Notes: generated by a model not told the origin, from the sequence alone. 5,913 bases of DNA from Bacteroidota bacterium (GCA_018267355.1 JAFDYP010000381.1:1-5913); one strand, 5' to 3'; numbered from the stretch's first letter, positions 1 to 5,913 are shown. Numbers and translations: made by a program.

Positions 1-618
1 AACCGCTCTTTTGACTATACCAATCTCTTTTTTGACAACCAGTTTAACGGCGATGCCTTCAATCCCAATATTCCTGCAAATGAAGTTTACAGCCGCACGC
101 ATTTCCTGTTTCTGGATATGTCTCTGGGCCTAGCCTACAAATGGAACAAAGGGCTGCGCAATAATTTTACTATAGGTGCCTCGGTAGCGCACCTCAATAT
201 GCCAAGCCAGTCTTTTTATGGAGATCACTCTGTCACGCTCGCGCCCATGTATAATTTTCACTTTAGAGGACAGTTTAAAATAGCAGGACGGCTAGATCTC
301 GTACCGGAGTTTCTCTTTCAGCGCCAGCAGACACGGCAGGAGTTTGTGCCCGGCATTCACCTCAAGACTTATATCTCTACGCTACCCACATCACGCATTG
401 CGCTCAATACAGGCGCATATTATCGCATAGGAGATGCTCCTGCGGTGATGGTGGGTATGGACTACAATAATCTGCAGGTCAACTGCAGCTACGATATCAA
501 TCATTCAAATTTCACACCGGCTAGCCGGTACAATGGCGGCTTTGAGATGTCAGTGATATATATCCTTTCCAAAATCAAAAAACTGAAGTCTAACGTTGCA
601 TCTTGCCCTATATTCTGA
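1..618 (+). CDS. PorP/SprF-family outer-membrane protein (5' end missing)
   Basis: The frame is open from base 1, so the gene starts outside the window; 205 residues are visible, whereas the family usually has about 300-340. The first visible residues (NRSFDYTNLFFDNQFNG, then NPNIPANE) match the conserved middle of PorP/SprF proteins. The rest is alternating polar/aromatic beta-strand sequence with glycine turns (FTIGASVAHLN, GMDYNNLQVNCSYDI), the GGFEMSVIYI strand, and a C-terminal SCPIF resembling the CPRF ending typical of this family. Known members are outer-membrane beta-barrels of the type IX secretion system; PorP is needed for secretion in Porphyromonas, and SprF for SprB adhesin delivery in Flavobacterium. 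Genomes carry many paralogues, often beside adhesin genes, so which substrate this one serves cannot be told. The stop overlaps the next gene by 23 nt, suggesting co-translation. The ATG at 118 is internal to the conserved region, not the true start. Confidence 0.9.
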   Translation, partial: NRSFDYTNLFFDNQFNGDAFNPNIPANEVYSRTHFLFLDMSLGLAYKWNKGLRNNFTIGASVAHLNMPSQSFYGDHSVTLAPMYNFHFRGQFKIAGRLDLVPEFLFQRQQTRQEFVPGIHLKTYISTLPTSRIALNTGAYYRIGDAPAVMVGMDYNNLQVNCSYDINHSNFTPASRYNGGFEMSVIYILSKIKKLKSNVASCPIF

Positions 619-2719
619 GTGGAGATCTTTACTAACATGCAGAGCAGCAGTACTTCTTACAATGCTGTCGCTCTGTATACAGCCTGTCTGCGCGCAGTCT
701 GCACAGCAATACATCAGTCACGGCGATGACGCTATGCAGAAAGGTGACTGCTACAACGCGGCAGAGTACTACAGGCAAGGCCTGGAGAAGTATGAGTTCA
801 ATATTGAAATGAAGTTTAAGTATGCCGAGGCGTTACGTTGTTTCAATGATTATAAAAATGCGGCAGAGGTCTACAAAAAGGTGGCTGAAGAGGACGTGAC
901 CAAAGAATACCCGATGGCTATTTTCTGGTATGGTTCTATGCTGCGCTGTCTAGGCAGGTATGATGCCGCGCCGGCTCAGTTCAAAAAGTTTCTTAATCGC
1001 TATAAGGGGCACGACTACTACGAGCAGAAAGCACAGCAGGAGCTGGAGGCCTGTAGCTGGGCCAAAGCCAACTCTACGAAGGAAAAATCCAAGGTGATAC
1101 ACCTGCCGGATACGATCAATACCCCGTACTCAGAGACTAATCCATTCCAGTCTCCCGATGGTCATTTCCTTTTCTCGTCCCTGCGCAATGTGAGCCCGCC
1201 CAAAAAGAAAGAGACCTATCTGGCGCGTATATACATGGCTCCTGCAGATTATAGCTCTACCCATGTCATGGATGTACCCGGTGATCCGGCCAGGCATATT
1301 GCCAATGGCGCTTATAATAATGCAAAGACCCGCTTTTATTTCACCCAATGTGAGACCGCAGATAAGCAGCCTGGTCAGCTGCGCTGTGATCTGTATATAT
1401 CACAGGTCAAAGGCACCACGCTATCTGCTCCGGATAAATTGGACTCCACTATCAACCTGCCGGGATATACTACTACCCAGCCCAATATAGGTAGTGATGA
1501 GCGTGGGAATGAGGTGCTGTACTTTGTCAGTGACAGGCCCGGTGGCCAGGGCAAAACAGACATCTGGATGAGCAGGCTCAGAGATGGCAGACCTGAGGCC
1601 CCCATAAATCTGGGTGCAGCAGTCAATACAATAGACGAAGAGTTCTCTCCTTTCTATGACAGTCAGACACAGCAGCTTTATTTTGCCTCAAACTGGCACT
1701 ATGGCTATGGCGGCCTGGATATCTTTACCACCACGTATCAAAACGGATCCTGGACAGCGCCTAAGAACCTGGGACAGGCGGTCAACTCGCCGCAAAACGA
1801 TTTCTACTTTTACAAATCATGGGATAGGTCAAAGAACTACTTTGCGTCTAATAGAAAAGGCTCACAGTATATCAAGGCAGAGACCTGCTGCAATGATATC
1901 TGGATGTATGACACGGGTGAGCATATAGATATCCCGCCATCTGCAGACAGCACCGTAGCAGCGGATACCACGCCTGTAGTAGCGCTGCACCGTGATACCA
2001 TCCCTGCTACTGCTCAGGTCACAGCCGATACGCCGGTCTCTGCGCCACATCCGGACAGGCACCTCGACAGCGCCGGGGTGGCTCAGCTCAAACAGCTGAT
2101 AGCCGACACGCCAAAGACTTATATTGATCGTAGCATCTCAGAGATGAAGCAGCTACTGCCGGTCACACTATACTTTCACAATGATGAGCCGGAGTGCTGC
2201 AATCTGCGCGATACGACAGCGCTCAATTACGTAGAGACCTATCAGGCCTATTGGCGGCTGCTGGACCGGTACAAAAAGGAATTTTCAAAGGGACTATCTG
2301 CAGGTAGCAAGACAGAGGCAGAGCGAGAGGTCTTTGATCTGTTTACTCAGAAAGTGGATAAAGGATATTATGACCTGATCCATTTCAGCCGTCAGCTGCT
2401 AGATGCACTACAGTCCGGCAAAAAGATCGAGGTCACCATACAGGGTTACTGCTCTCCGCTCAACTATAACCTGTATAATATCAAGCTGGCTGACCGTCGT
2501 ATAGCCTCTCTCAAAAACTACTTCTATCATTACCACGATGGTATGCTTGTCTACTTTATTGACAATGGGCAACTGGTACTAAAAGGCGAAGCACTCGGTG
2601 AAGAAAATGCGCCAAAGAGCGTAAGCGATAAACTGGAAGATACGCGCAACTCCGTCTATAATCCTGCCGCCGCTCTTGAGCGCAAAGTGGAGATCGTATC
2701 TGTAGAGGTCAAGCGATAA
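596..2719 (+). CDS. PorE-like TPR / PD40 propeller / OmpA-domain protein
   Basis: Predicted periplasmic protein of 707 residues. Residues 16-33 form a signal peptide ending VCA|Q. TPR-like helices follow at about 36-150 (GDDAMQKGDCYNAAEYYRQG, then YAEALRCFNDYKNAAEVYKK). A PD40/WD40-like propeller spans about 175-440, with blade motifs near 181 (NPFQSPDGHFLFSS), 296 (VLYFVSDRPGGQGKTDIW), 348 (FSPFYDSQTQQLYFAS) and 401. A Thr/Pro/Asp-rich linker leads to a C-terminal OmpA-like domain (about 521-705) that begins LPVTLYFHNDEP and is interrupted by a helical stretch before IEVTIQGYCSPL. This order matches PorE, a T9SS protein thought to tether the machine to peptidoglycan, but the carboxypeptidase-regulatory domain of PorE is not seen, so a paralogue is possible. 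The upstream neighbour is a PorP/SprF gene, as is common for this type. The start is TTG at 596: it is the only usual start codon between the in-frame stop at 584-586 and the signal peptide. No Shine-Dalgarno sequence is visible; translation is probably coupled to the upstream gene. Confidence 0.85.
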   Translation: MHLALYSEWRSLLTCRAAVLLTMLSLCIQPVCAQSAQQYISHGDDAMQKGDCYNAAEYYRQGLEKYEFNIEMKFKYAEALRCFNDYKNAAEVYKKVAEEDVTKEYPMAIFWYGSMLRCLGRYDAAPAQFKKFLNRYKGHDYYEQKAQQELEACSWAKANSTKEKSKVIHLPDTINTPYSETNPFQSPDGHFLFSSLRNVSPPKKKETYLARIYMAPADYSSTHVMDVPGDPARHIANGAYNNAKTRFYFTQCETADKQPGQLRCDLYISQVKGTTLSAPDKLDSTINLPGYTTTQPNIGSDERGNEVLYFVSDRPGGQGKTDIWMSRLRDGRPEAPINLGAAVNTIDEEFSPFYDSQTQQLYFASNWHYGYGGLDIFTTTYQNGSWTAPKNLGQAVNSPQNDFYFYKSWDRSKNYFASNRKGSQYIKAETCCNDIWMYDTGEHIDIPPSADSTVAADTTPVVALHRDTIPATAQVTADTPVSAPHPDRHLDSAGVAQLKQLIADTPKTYIDRSISEMKQLLPVTLYFHNDEPECCNLRDTTALNYVETYQAYWRLLDRYKKEFSKGLSAGSKTEAEREVFDLFTQKVDKGYYDLIHFSRQLLDALQSGKKIEVTIQGYCSPLNYNLYNIKLADRRIASLKNYFYHYHDGMLVYFIDNGQLVLKGEALGEENAPKSVSDKLEDTRNSVYNPAAALERKVEIVSVEVKR

Positions 2720-2756
2720 CCTGTGCAGCAGTAGCGTGATATGAGGTGAAAATGTG

Positions 2757-2764
2757 TATATTCG
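2757..2764 (+). promoter_or_regulatory. Possible Bacteroidota -7 box for the pseudouridine synthase gene
   Basis: TATATTCG differs at one position from the Bacteroidota -7 consensus TAnnTTTG and lies 19 nt before the GTG start at 2784, a sensible distance. No convincing -33 TTTG/TTG element is present about 19 nt upstream, so this is weak. It sits in the only sizeable plus-strand gap (2720-2783), after the PorE-like gene. Confidence 0.4.
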
Positions 2765-2783
2765 CGCGATAATAAACTGATAA

Positions 2784-3752
2784 GTGGCGAAGAGCAAATC
2801 GGATAGTACCGGTAAAAGTCCTTTCGAGAAATTTTACAAGAAGAAGCCTGCTGCTGAGATAGCACCAGAGCAGACTGTGAAGAAGACTGCGCGTACTGTT
2901 GCTCCTGTCAAGAAAAAAGCAGCCGCTCCTACTACCTCCCTCGACTCTAAGATCCAGAAGCGCCTCAGCAAGATAAAAGGCCCAGAGCCCGCAGAGCAGG
3001 CCGGTGGTACGCCTGAGACTATGCGCCTCAATAAATTTATGGCACACGCCGGTATAGCGTCGCGCCGCAAAGCGGATGAACTCATAGCAGATGGCAAGGT
3101 AAAAGTGAATGGTGTGGTAGTAAAGGAAATGGGCTATCGTGTCAAGGCGACTGACAAGATCACCTTTGACGACAAGCGCATCACTCCGGAGAAGAAGGTC
3201 TATATCCTTATCAATAAACCGAAGGACTGTATCACTACTACTACTGACGAGAAAGACCGCCGCACGGTACTCGACCTGATACGCTCTGCCTATGATCAGA
3301 TAGAAGGCACTAAGAAGCCCCGCCTCTATCCTGTAGGCCGTCTCGATCGGAATACGACCGGCGTACTCCTGATCACTAATGATGGCGAACTCTCTCAGAA
3401 TCTCACGCATCCATCCAAGGAGATCAAAAAAATATACCATGCTGTGCTGGACAAGGCCCTAAAGCCTGATGATTTTGATAAGATCAAGCATGGTGTAGTA
3501 CTGGAGGACGGCATAGCAGAGGTCACAGACCTCCAGTATACTAATCCAAAGAATAGGGGGGAAGTGGGCCTTGAAATACACTCTGGCAAGAACCGTATCG
3601 TGCGCCGCATATTCGAGTCACTTGGCTATGAGGTGGTCAAGCTGGATCGTGTTTATTTTGGTGGCCTGACCAAGAAGGATGTGCCACGTGGCCGCTGGCG
3701 CTTCCTGTCAGAAGAAGAAGTGCGCCGTCTCAAGCACTTCAAGATAGGCTGA
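2784..3752 (+). CDS. RsuA/RluB-family rRNA pseudouridine synthase
   Basis: Cytoplasmic enzyme of 322 residues predicted to isomerise a uridine in ribosomal RNA to pseudouridine. Residues 1-79 are a Lys/Ala/Pro-rich, probably disordered tail. An S4 RNA-binding domain starts at Met80 (MRLNKFMAHAGIASRRKADE ... GKVKVNGVVV). The catalytic domain contains the family motif GRLDRNTTGVLLITNDG; Asp188 is the expected nucleophile. The later motifs HPSKEIKKIYHAVLD and GKNRIVRRIFESLGYEVVKL are typical of the RsuA/RluB/RluE/RluF branch. RluB (23S U2605) is the most likely assignment, because an S4 domain plus a basic tail is common in Bacteroidota RluB homologues, but RsuA (16S U516) or RluF cannot be excluded by eye. 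The GTG start directly follows an in-frame TAA at 2781-2783; the first in-frame ATG is codon 80. The tail's composition looks coding, so GTG is preferred. Confidence 0.9.
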   Translation: MAKSKSDSTGKSPFEKFYKKKPAAEIAPEQTVKKTARTVAPVKKKAAAPTTSLDSKIQKRLSKIKGPEPAEQAGGTPETMRLNKFMAHAGIASRRKADELIADGKVKVNGVVVKEMGYRVKATDKITFDDKRITPEKKVYILINKPKDCITTTTDEKDRRTVLDLIRSAYDQIEGTKKPRLYPVGRLDRNTTGVLLITNDGELSQNLTHPSKEIKKIYHAVLDKALKPDDFDKIKHGVVLEDGIAEVTDLQYTNPKNRGEVGLEIHSGKNRIVRRIFESLGYEVVKLDRVYFGGLTKKDVPRGRWRFLSEEEVRRLKHFKIG

Positions 3753-3759
3753 TTCCCTT

Positions 3760-4896
3760 TCAATCTTTATCAAATATCTGCCGGAGAGATCGCGCTATCG
3801 TTTTGTAGAGAAATGGATAGTGACCGAAGCGATGCCCTGTCTGGTACCAGTCCCTCAGTCCCAACCTTACGAATACGATGCCTTTATCAGGCATCACACC
3901 CACGTACTGACCTTTCATGCCGTCAGCGGCGAAATCACCATGCCCGTCCGTATTTCTCAGCCACCACAGGTAGCCATACCTTTTGCAGATTACGGTGTCA
4001 CCATGCTCCCCATCACAGATATTGATAGGTGTCAGAGAGGCCCGCACGTAGCTGCTATCTACTATCTGAGTGCCATGCCAGTTGCCATAGTGCTCGTACA
4101 ATATACCGATGCGCGCAATGTCGCGCGCGTCCGTATGAAAGCAGCAGTAGGTCTTCTCCATCCCATCTTTCTTATCCGTCAGCCACCATGCATCATGCGC
4201 AGCACCCAATGGTTGCCATAGTTTCTCTGAGGCATACTGTGTCATGCTCATGCCCGTCGCTTTCGTCAGCGCTATACCGAGTATCTGCGGGTCCACATTC
4301 TTATACCGGAACTCATACCCCGAAGGCTTCTCATACTTCATCGTATTGACGAATTTGTACAGGTCGCGGCCATAGTACAGCTTGGCTACGTGGCCGGCGG
4401 GATTCAGGTATTGATCGTGATAGTTGAGACCAGTAGACATGGTCAGGCAGTGCTTGATAGTGACCCGGCTCAGGCTGTCTGCCTGATAGGGCGCATAGTA
4501 CTTTCCTATAGGATCATCCACACTGCCTATCTTTCCTTCCTTTAGCGCTATGCCTGTCAGGATAGACATGATCGACTTGGTCATAGAGAAAGGATTCGTC
4601 CGGCTGCTATCACTGTAGCCCGGCGCATACCATTCATATACGATGCTGTCATGCTTCAGTACGAGAAAAGCCACCGTCTGCGTCTGCGTCAGTGCTTTTT
4701 GCAGAGAGTCGGGCAGTTTCATTGTATTGTAGATGGAAGCCTCCGGCAGCGGCTGGTACTCGCCCGTTTTTACTTTGGAGTAGGGCATGAACTTAAAATC
4801 CTGGAGGCCGGGATCATTGTAGACTACTGTCCGCGCAAACTGGCAGGAGCATAAAACAATACTGATTACAAGGGAGGCTAGAAGTATCCTTTTCAT
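3760..4896 (-). CDS. Serine hydrolase lipoprotein, class C beta-lactamase fold
   Basis: Product of 378 residues from ATG 4896. It begins MKRILLASLVISIVLCSCQ, a lipoprotein signal peptide with Cys18 (in L-C-S-C) as the likely lipidated residue, so it is probably membrane-anchored and faces the periplasm or surface. The body is the beta-lactamase-related (PF00144-type) serine hydrolase fold. The SxxK motif is SMTK (Ser104, Lys107) within NPFSMTKSIMSILTGIAL; the second motif is YKN (Tyr198, Asn200); HCLTMSTGLNYHDQY and YGYLWWL are conserved landmarks; and the third motif region is DGMKGQYVGVMPDKG. The GxxGQ pattern and YGYLWWL point to the esterase/6-aminohexanoate-dimer-hydrolase-like branch rather than a true beta-lactamase. 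The substrate cannot be predicted; this family includes esterases, peptidases and amidases. It lies 51 nt after gldD on the same strand but has its own probable promoter. A TTG at 4908 would add four residues (MTPV) but lies inside that promoter box and is rejected. It converges on the pseudouridine synthase gene. Confidence 0.88.
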   Translation of the reverse strand: MKRILLASLVISIVLCSCQFARTVVYNDPGLQDFKFMPYSKVKTGEYQPLPEASIYNTMKLPDSLQKALTQTQTVAFLVLKHDSIVYEWYAPGYSDSSRTNPFSMTKSIMSILTGIALKEGKIGSVDDPIGKYYAPYQADSLSRVTIKHCLTMSTGLNYHDQYLNPAGHVAKLYYGRDLYKFVNTMKYEKPSGYEFRYKNVDPQILGIALTKATGMSMTQYASEKLWQPLGAAHDAWWLTDKKDGMEKTYCCFHTDARDIARIGILYEHYGNWHGTQIVDSSYVRASLTPINICDGEHGDTVICKRYGYLWWLRNTDGHGDFAADGMKGQYVGVMPDKGIVFVRLGLRDWYQTGHRFGHYPFLYKTIARSLRQIFDKD

Positions 4897-4905
4897 GACG
4901 GGTGT

Positions 4906-4913
4906 CAAAGATA
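4906..4913 (-). promoter_or_regulatory. Probable Bacteroidota -7 promoter box for the serine hydrolase gene
   Basis: Read on the minus strand this is TATCTTTG, an exact match to the Bacteroidota -7 consensus TAnnTTTG, in the short gap between gldD and the hydrolase gene. It ends 9 nt before the ATG at 4896, so a transcript starting at the usual distance would have only a few nucleotides of leader. A clear -33 element is not visible upstream, which limits confidence. Confidence 0.55.
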
Positions 4914-4947
4914 TTTCATAAATGTGACAGCCCGCAGGAGATGAATG

Positions 4948-5532
4948 TTATTTCCACTCAAAGGTGCTGAGCATCGTGTCAAGATCCTGCCGTACAAAGG
5001 TCAGAACGGGTGCCATAGAGTCACTGTTAGGTTCATTGTAGAAGTAGAGCGAGCCGCGTATGAAGTGGCGGGTACTATCAGTGAGGAAGAACTGGACATT
5101 GGACGCGGCATCGCCACCTACGTTATAGAAGATGCCGCTCACCCCATGTTTATTCACGATCAGGCTCTCATCTATATAGTTAGCTTTTTTTGTATGCTTG
5201 AAGGAGAGCTTGTGAGCATCCTCCAGCAGCCGCTCCAGGGTCATGTCTTTATTGATCTCCTTGTAGGTCAGGTTCACCGTTCCGTTGAAATCCGGAAAGG
5301 CCACATTGATCCAGCAGGGATGGCTCATACCCATAGCAGAGCTGTCGTGCTGTATTCGAGTATACACCGGTTTCTCAAATCGGAACGGGCAATCCTTTGA
5401 GTCATACATTTCATACTTTCGCTCAGGAAATACGACACGCGGATAAGCCTTTGGTTTCGGGCTGTAGTCACCATGGCAAGATGACAATGCTAAAGCTATG
5501 ACTGAAATAAAGAGAAGATATGATTGTCGCAC
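4948..5532 (-). CDS. gldD: Gliding motility lipoprotein GldD
   Basis: Product of 194 residues, close to the usual GldD length. The N-terminus is a lipoprotein signal (MRQSYLLFISVIALALSSC, lipobox LSSC, lipidated Cys19) followed by HGDYSPKPKAYPRVVFPERK, the typical GldD opening. Further family hallmarks are CPFRFEKPVYTRI (Cys48), HPCWINVAFPDFNGTVNLTY (Cys73), LLEDAHKLSFKHTKKA, VQFFLTDSTRHFIRGSLYF and the terminal FEWK. GldD is essential for gliding in Flavobacterium johnsoniae and is tied to type IX secretion, but its exact biochemical role is unknown; it occurs in Bacteroidota with and without visible gliding. The start is GTG at 5532, set by the signal peptide. It begins only 9 nt after the toxin gene, with no clear promoter in that gap, so it probably shares a transcript with the TA pair. 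In many Bacteroidota gldD follows gldE; here the adjacent upstream genes are a toxin and an antitoxin. Confidence 0.96.
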   Translation of the reverse strand: MRQSYLLFISVIALALSSCHGDYSPKPKAYPRVVFPERKYEMYDSKDCPFRFEKPVYTRIQHDSSAMGMSHPCWINVAFPDFNGTVNLTYKEINKDMTLERLLEDAHKLSFKHTKKANYIDESLIVNKHGVSGIFYNVGGDAASNVQFFLTDSTRHFIRGSLYFYNEPNSDSMAPVLTFVRQDLDTMLSTFEWK

Positions 5533-5541
5533 AGGGCTGTT

Positions 5542-5796
5542 TTATTGGTAAATGTCTTTCCGATGACCTAATTGTACTACCTCTATATGGAGTATTTTAT
5601 CCATCACTTCATAGATGATTCTATAGTCACCTACTCTGATACGATATCCTGCCCGGCCTTTTAGCTTTATATATCCGATAGGGCGTGGATCATCAGCCAG
5701 GTTTATGATAGCAGCTTTTATTTTTGAATAATCAGGCTCGTTGATTTTTTCTAAAGCCTGTATAGCTTTCTTGCGGATACTGACCTGATAGCTCAT
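5542..5796 (-). CDS. RelE/ParE-superfamily type II toxin
   Basis: Small basic protein of 84 residues, the normal size for this family. The N-terminus (MSYQVSIRKKAIQALEKI) gives the first strand and helix. A central IKLKGRAGYRIRVGDYRIIYEV (residues 43-64) and a final GHRKDIYQ are hallmarks of the RelE branch. Lys44, Lys46, Arg52, Arg59, Arg79 and Tyr83 sit where RelE-type mRNA interferases carry RNA-contacting and catalytic residues, so ribosome-dependent mRNA cleavage is the likeliest activity; ParE-like gyrase poisoning cannot be ruled out from sequence alone. The reading frame is intact, so the toxin may be active. The upstream antitoxin gene overlaps it by 1 nt (TAATG), the usual tight coupling in these modules. 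Downstream, gldD follows after 9 nt. Confidence 0.93.
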   Translation of the reverse strand: MSYQVSIRKKAIQALEKINEPDYSKIKAAIINLADDPRPIGYIKLKGRAGYRIRVGDYRIIYEVMDKILHIEVVQLGHRKDIYQ

Positions 5797-5913
5797 TACT
5801 TGCGCGTTTTAGACGCCTCTATCATTTTGAATGCATCATCCATTGGTACTGGCGCATCTTTATCAGCCTTAGATTCGTCATACAGTTGTATATCCTCCAG
5901 CTCCTCCAGCTCC
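5796..5913 (-). CDS. Type II antitoxin, C-terminal part (5' end beyond window)
   Basis: Too short for simple ORF calling, but clear: reading leftwards from the window edge there is an open frame of 38 codons ending in TAA at 5798-5796, whose last base is the A of the toxin ATG. The visible product contains LYDESKADKDAPVP and ends DDAFKMIEASKTRK. This acidic region followed by a short amphipathic helix is the pattern of Bacteroidota antitoxins paired with RelE/ParE toxins (compare LYDEAK...IPxDEAFKxIEAKR, from family knowledge). The C-terminus of such antitoxins wraps the toxin and neutralises it; the DNA-binding N-terminus, which would normally repress the module's own promoter, lies outside the window. 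The start and promoter are therefore not visible. Confidence 0.85.
   Translation of the reverse strand, partial: ELEELEDIQLYDESKADKDAPVPMDDAFKMIEASKTRK
5893..5913. repeat. Short 9-bp tandem repeat inside the antitoxin gene
   Basis: On the plus strand TCCTCCAGC occurs twice in direct succession, followed by TCC at the window edge. It encodes the repeated tripeptide ELE ELE in the antitoxin. It may continue beyond the edge. Confidence 0.6.

Noticed and set aside
637..639. ATG near the start of the PorE-like gene.
   Set aside because: It is out of frame with the signal peptide and TPR region and opens only a short frame; it would matter only if there is an indel.
671..676. Possible lipobox (LSLC, Cys27) in the PorE-like signal peptide.
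   Set aside because: Leu at the -1 position does not fit a lipobox, and a normal cleavage site (VCA|Q) follows six residues later.
2709..3440. A 243-codon open frame on the minus strand opposite the pseudouridine synthase gene.
   Set aside because: It lies opposite a gene with clear S4 and GRLD motifs; the translation has no recognisable domain and looks like a codon-bias shadow.
3820..4221. Plus-strand open frames of 133 and 106 codons inside the serine hydrolase gene.
   Set aside because: They are antisense to the conserved C-terminal half of the hydrolase and rich in residues typical of shadow frames.
4906..4908. TTG as the serine hydrolase start.
   Set aside because: It falls within the TATCTTTG promoter box, and ATG 4896 gives a standard lipoprotein signal (MKR followed by a hydrophobic stretch).
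4897..4947. Possible terminator between gldD and the serine hydrolase gene.
   Set aside because: No stem-loop with a following T-tract could be found on the minus strand.
4945..5400. A 151-codon plus-strand open frame opposite gldD.
   Set aside because: gldD is unmistakable on the minus strand; the plus-strand product shows no family features.

Overview
The window looks like chromosomal DNA from a member of the Bacteroidota, most likely a Chitinophagaceae/Sphingobacteriia-type organism. The evidence is a PorP/SprF-family protein, a PorE-like TPR/beta-propeller/OmpA protein, the gliding lipoprotein GldD, the near absence of Shine-Dalgarno sequences, and a TAnnTTTG-type promoter box. The placement rests on gene content only; no marker gene fixes the genus.

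Layout. Positions 1-2719 (+ strand) hold the 3' part of a PorP/SprF-type outer-membrane protein gene, overlapping by 23 nt a 707-codon gene for a secreted TPR / PD40 propeller / OmpA-like protein that resembles the T9SS subunit PorE. After a 64-nt gap with a possible promoter comes an RsuA/RluB-family rRNA pseudouridine synthase with a long basic N-terminal tail (2784-3752, +). It converges, with only 7 nt between stop codons, on a minus-strand block. Read in its own direction (right to left), that block is: the 3' end of a type II antitoxin gene (running off the right edge), a RelE/ParE-type toxin gene (1-nt TAATG overlap), gldD (9 nt after the toxin), and a serine-hydrolase lipoprotein gene (51 nt after gldD, with its own probable promoter).

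How the genes fit together. PorP/SprF, the PorE-like protein and GldD are all envelope proteins of the type IX secretion/gliding machinery or its paralogues, so the window is envelope- and T9SS-flavoured with a housekeeping rRNA modification gene in between. The most notable arrangement is the toxin-antitoxin pair packed directly upstream of gldD with no visible promoter between them. From general knowledge of the phylum gldD usually follows gldE, so this looks like a TA insertion into a gliding locus; gldE would lie outside the window if present.

I see no RNA gene, CRISPR array, insertion sequence or phage gene, and no intergenic stretch longer than 64 nt. I do not see a clearly new multi-gene system. 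The points worth a second look are the TA-gldD junction, the interrupted OmpA domain, and several start-codon problems (TTG/GTG starts, and a TTG that sits inside a promoter box).
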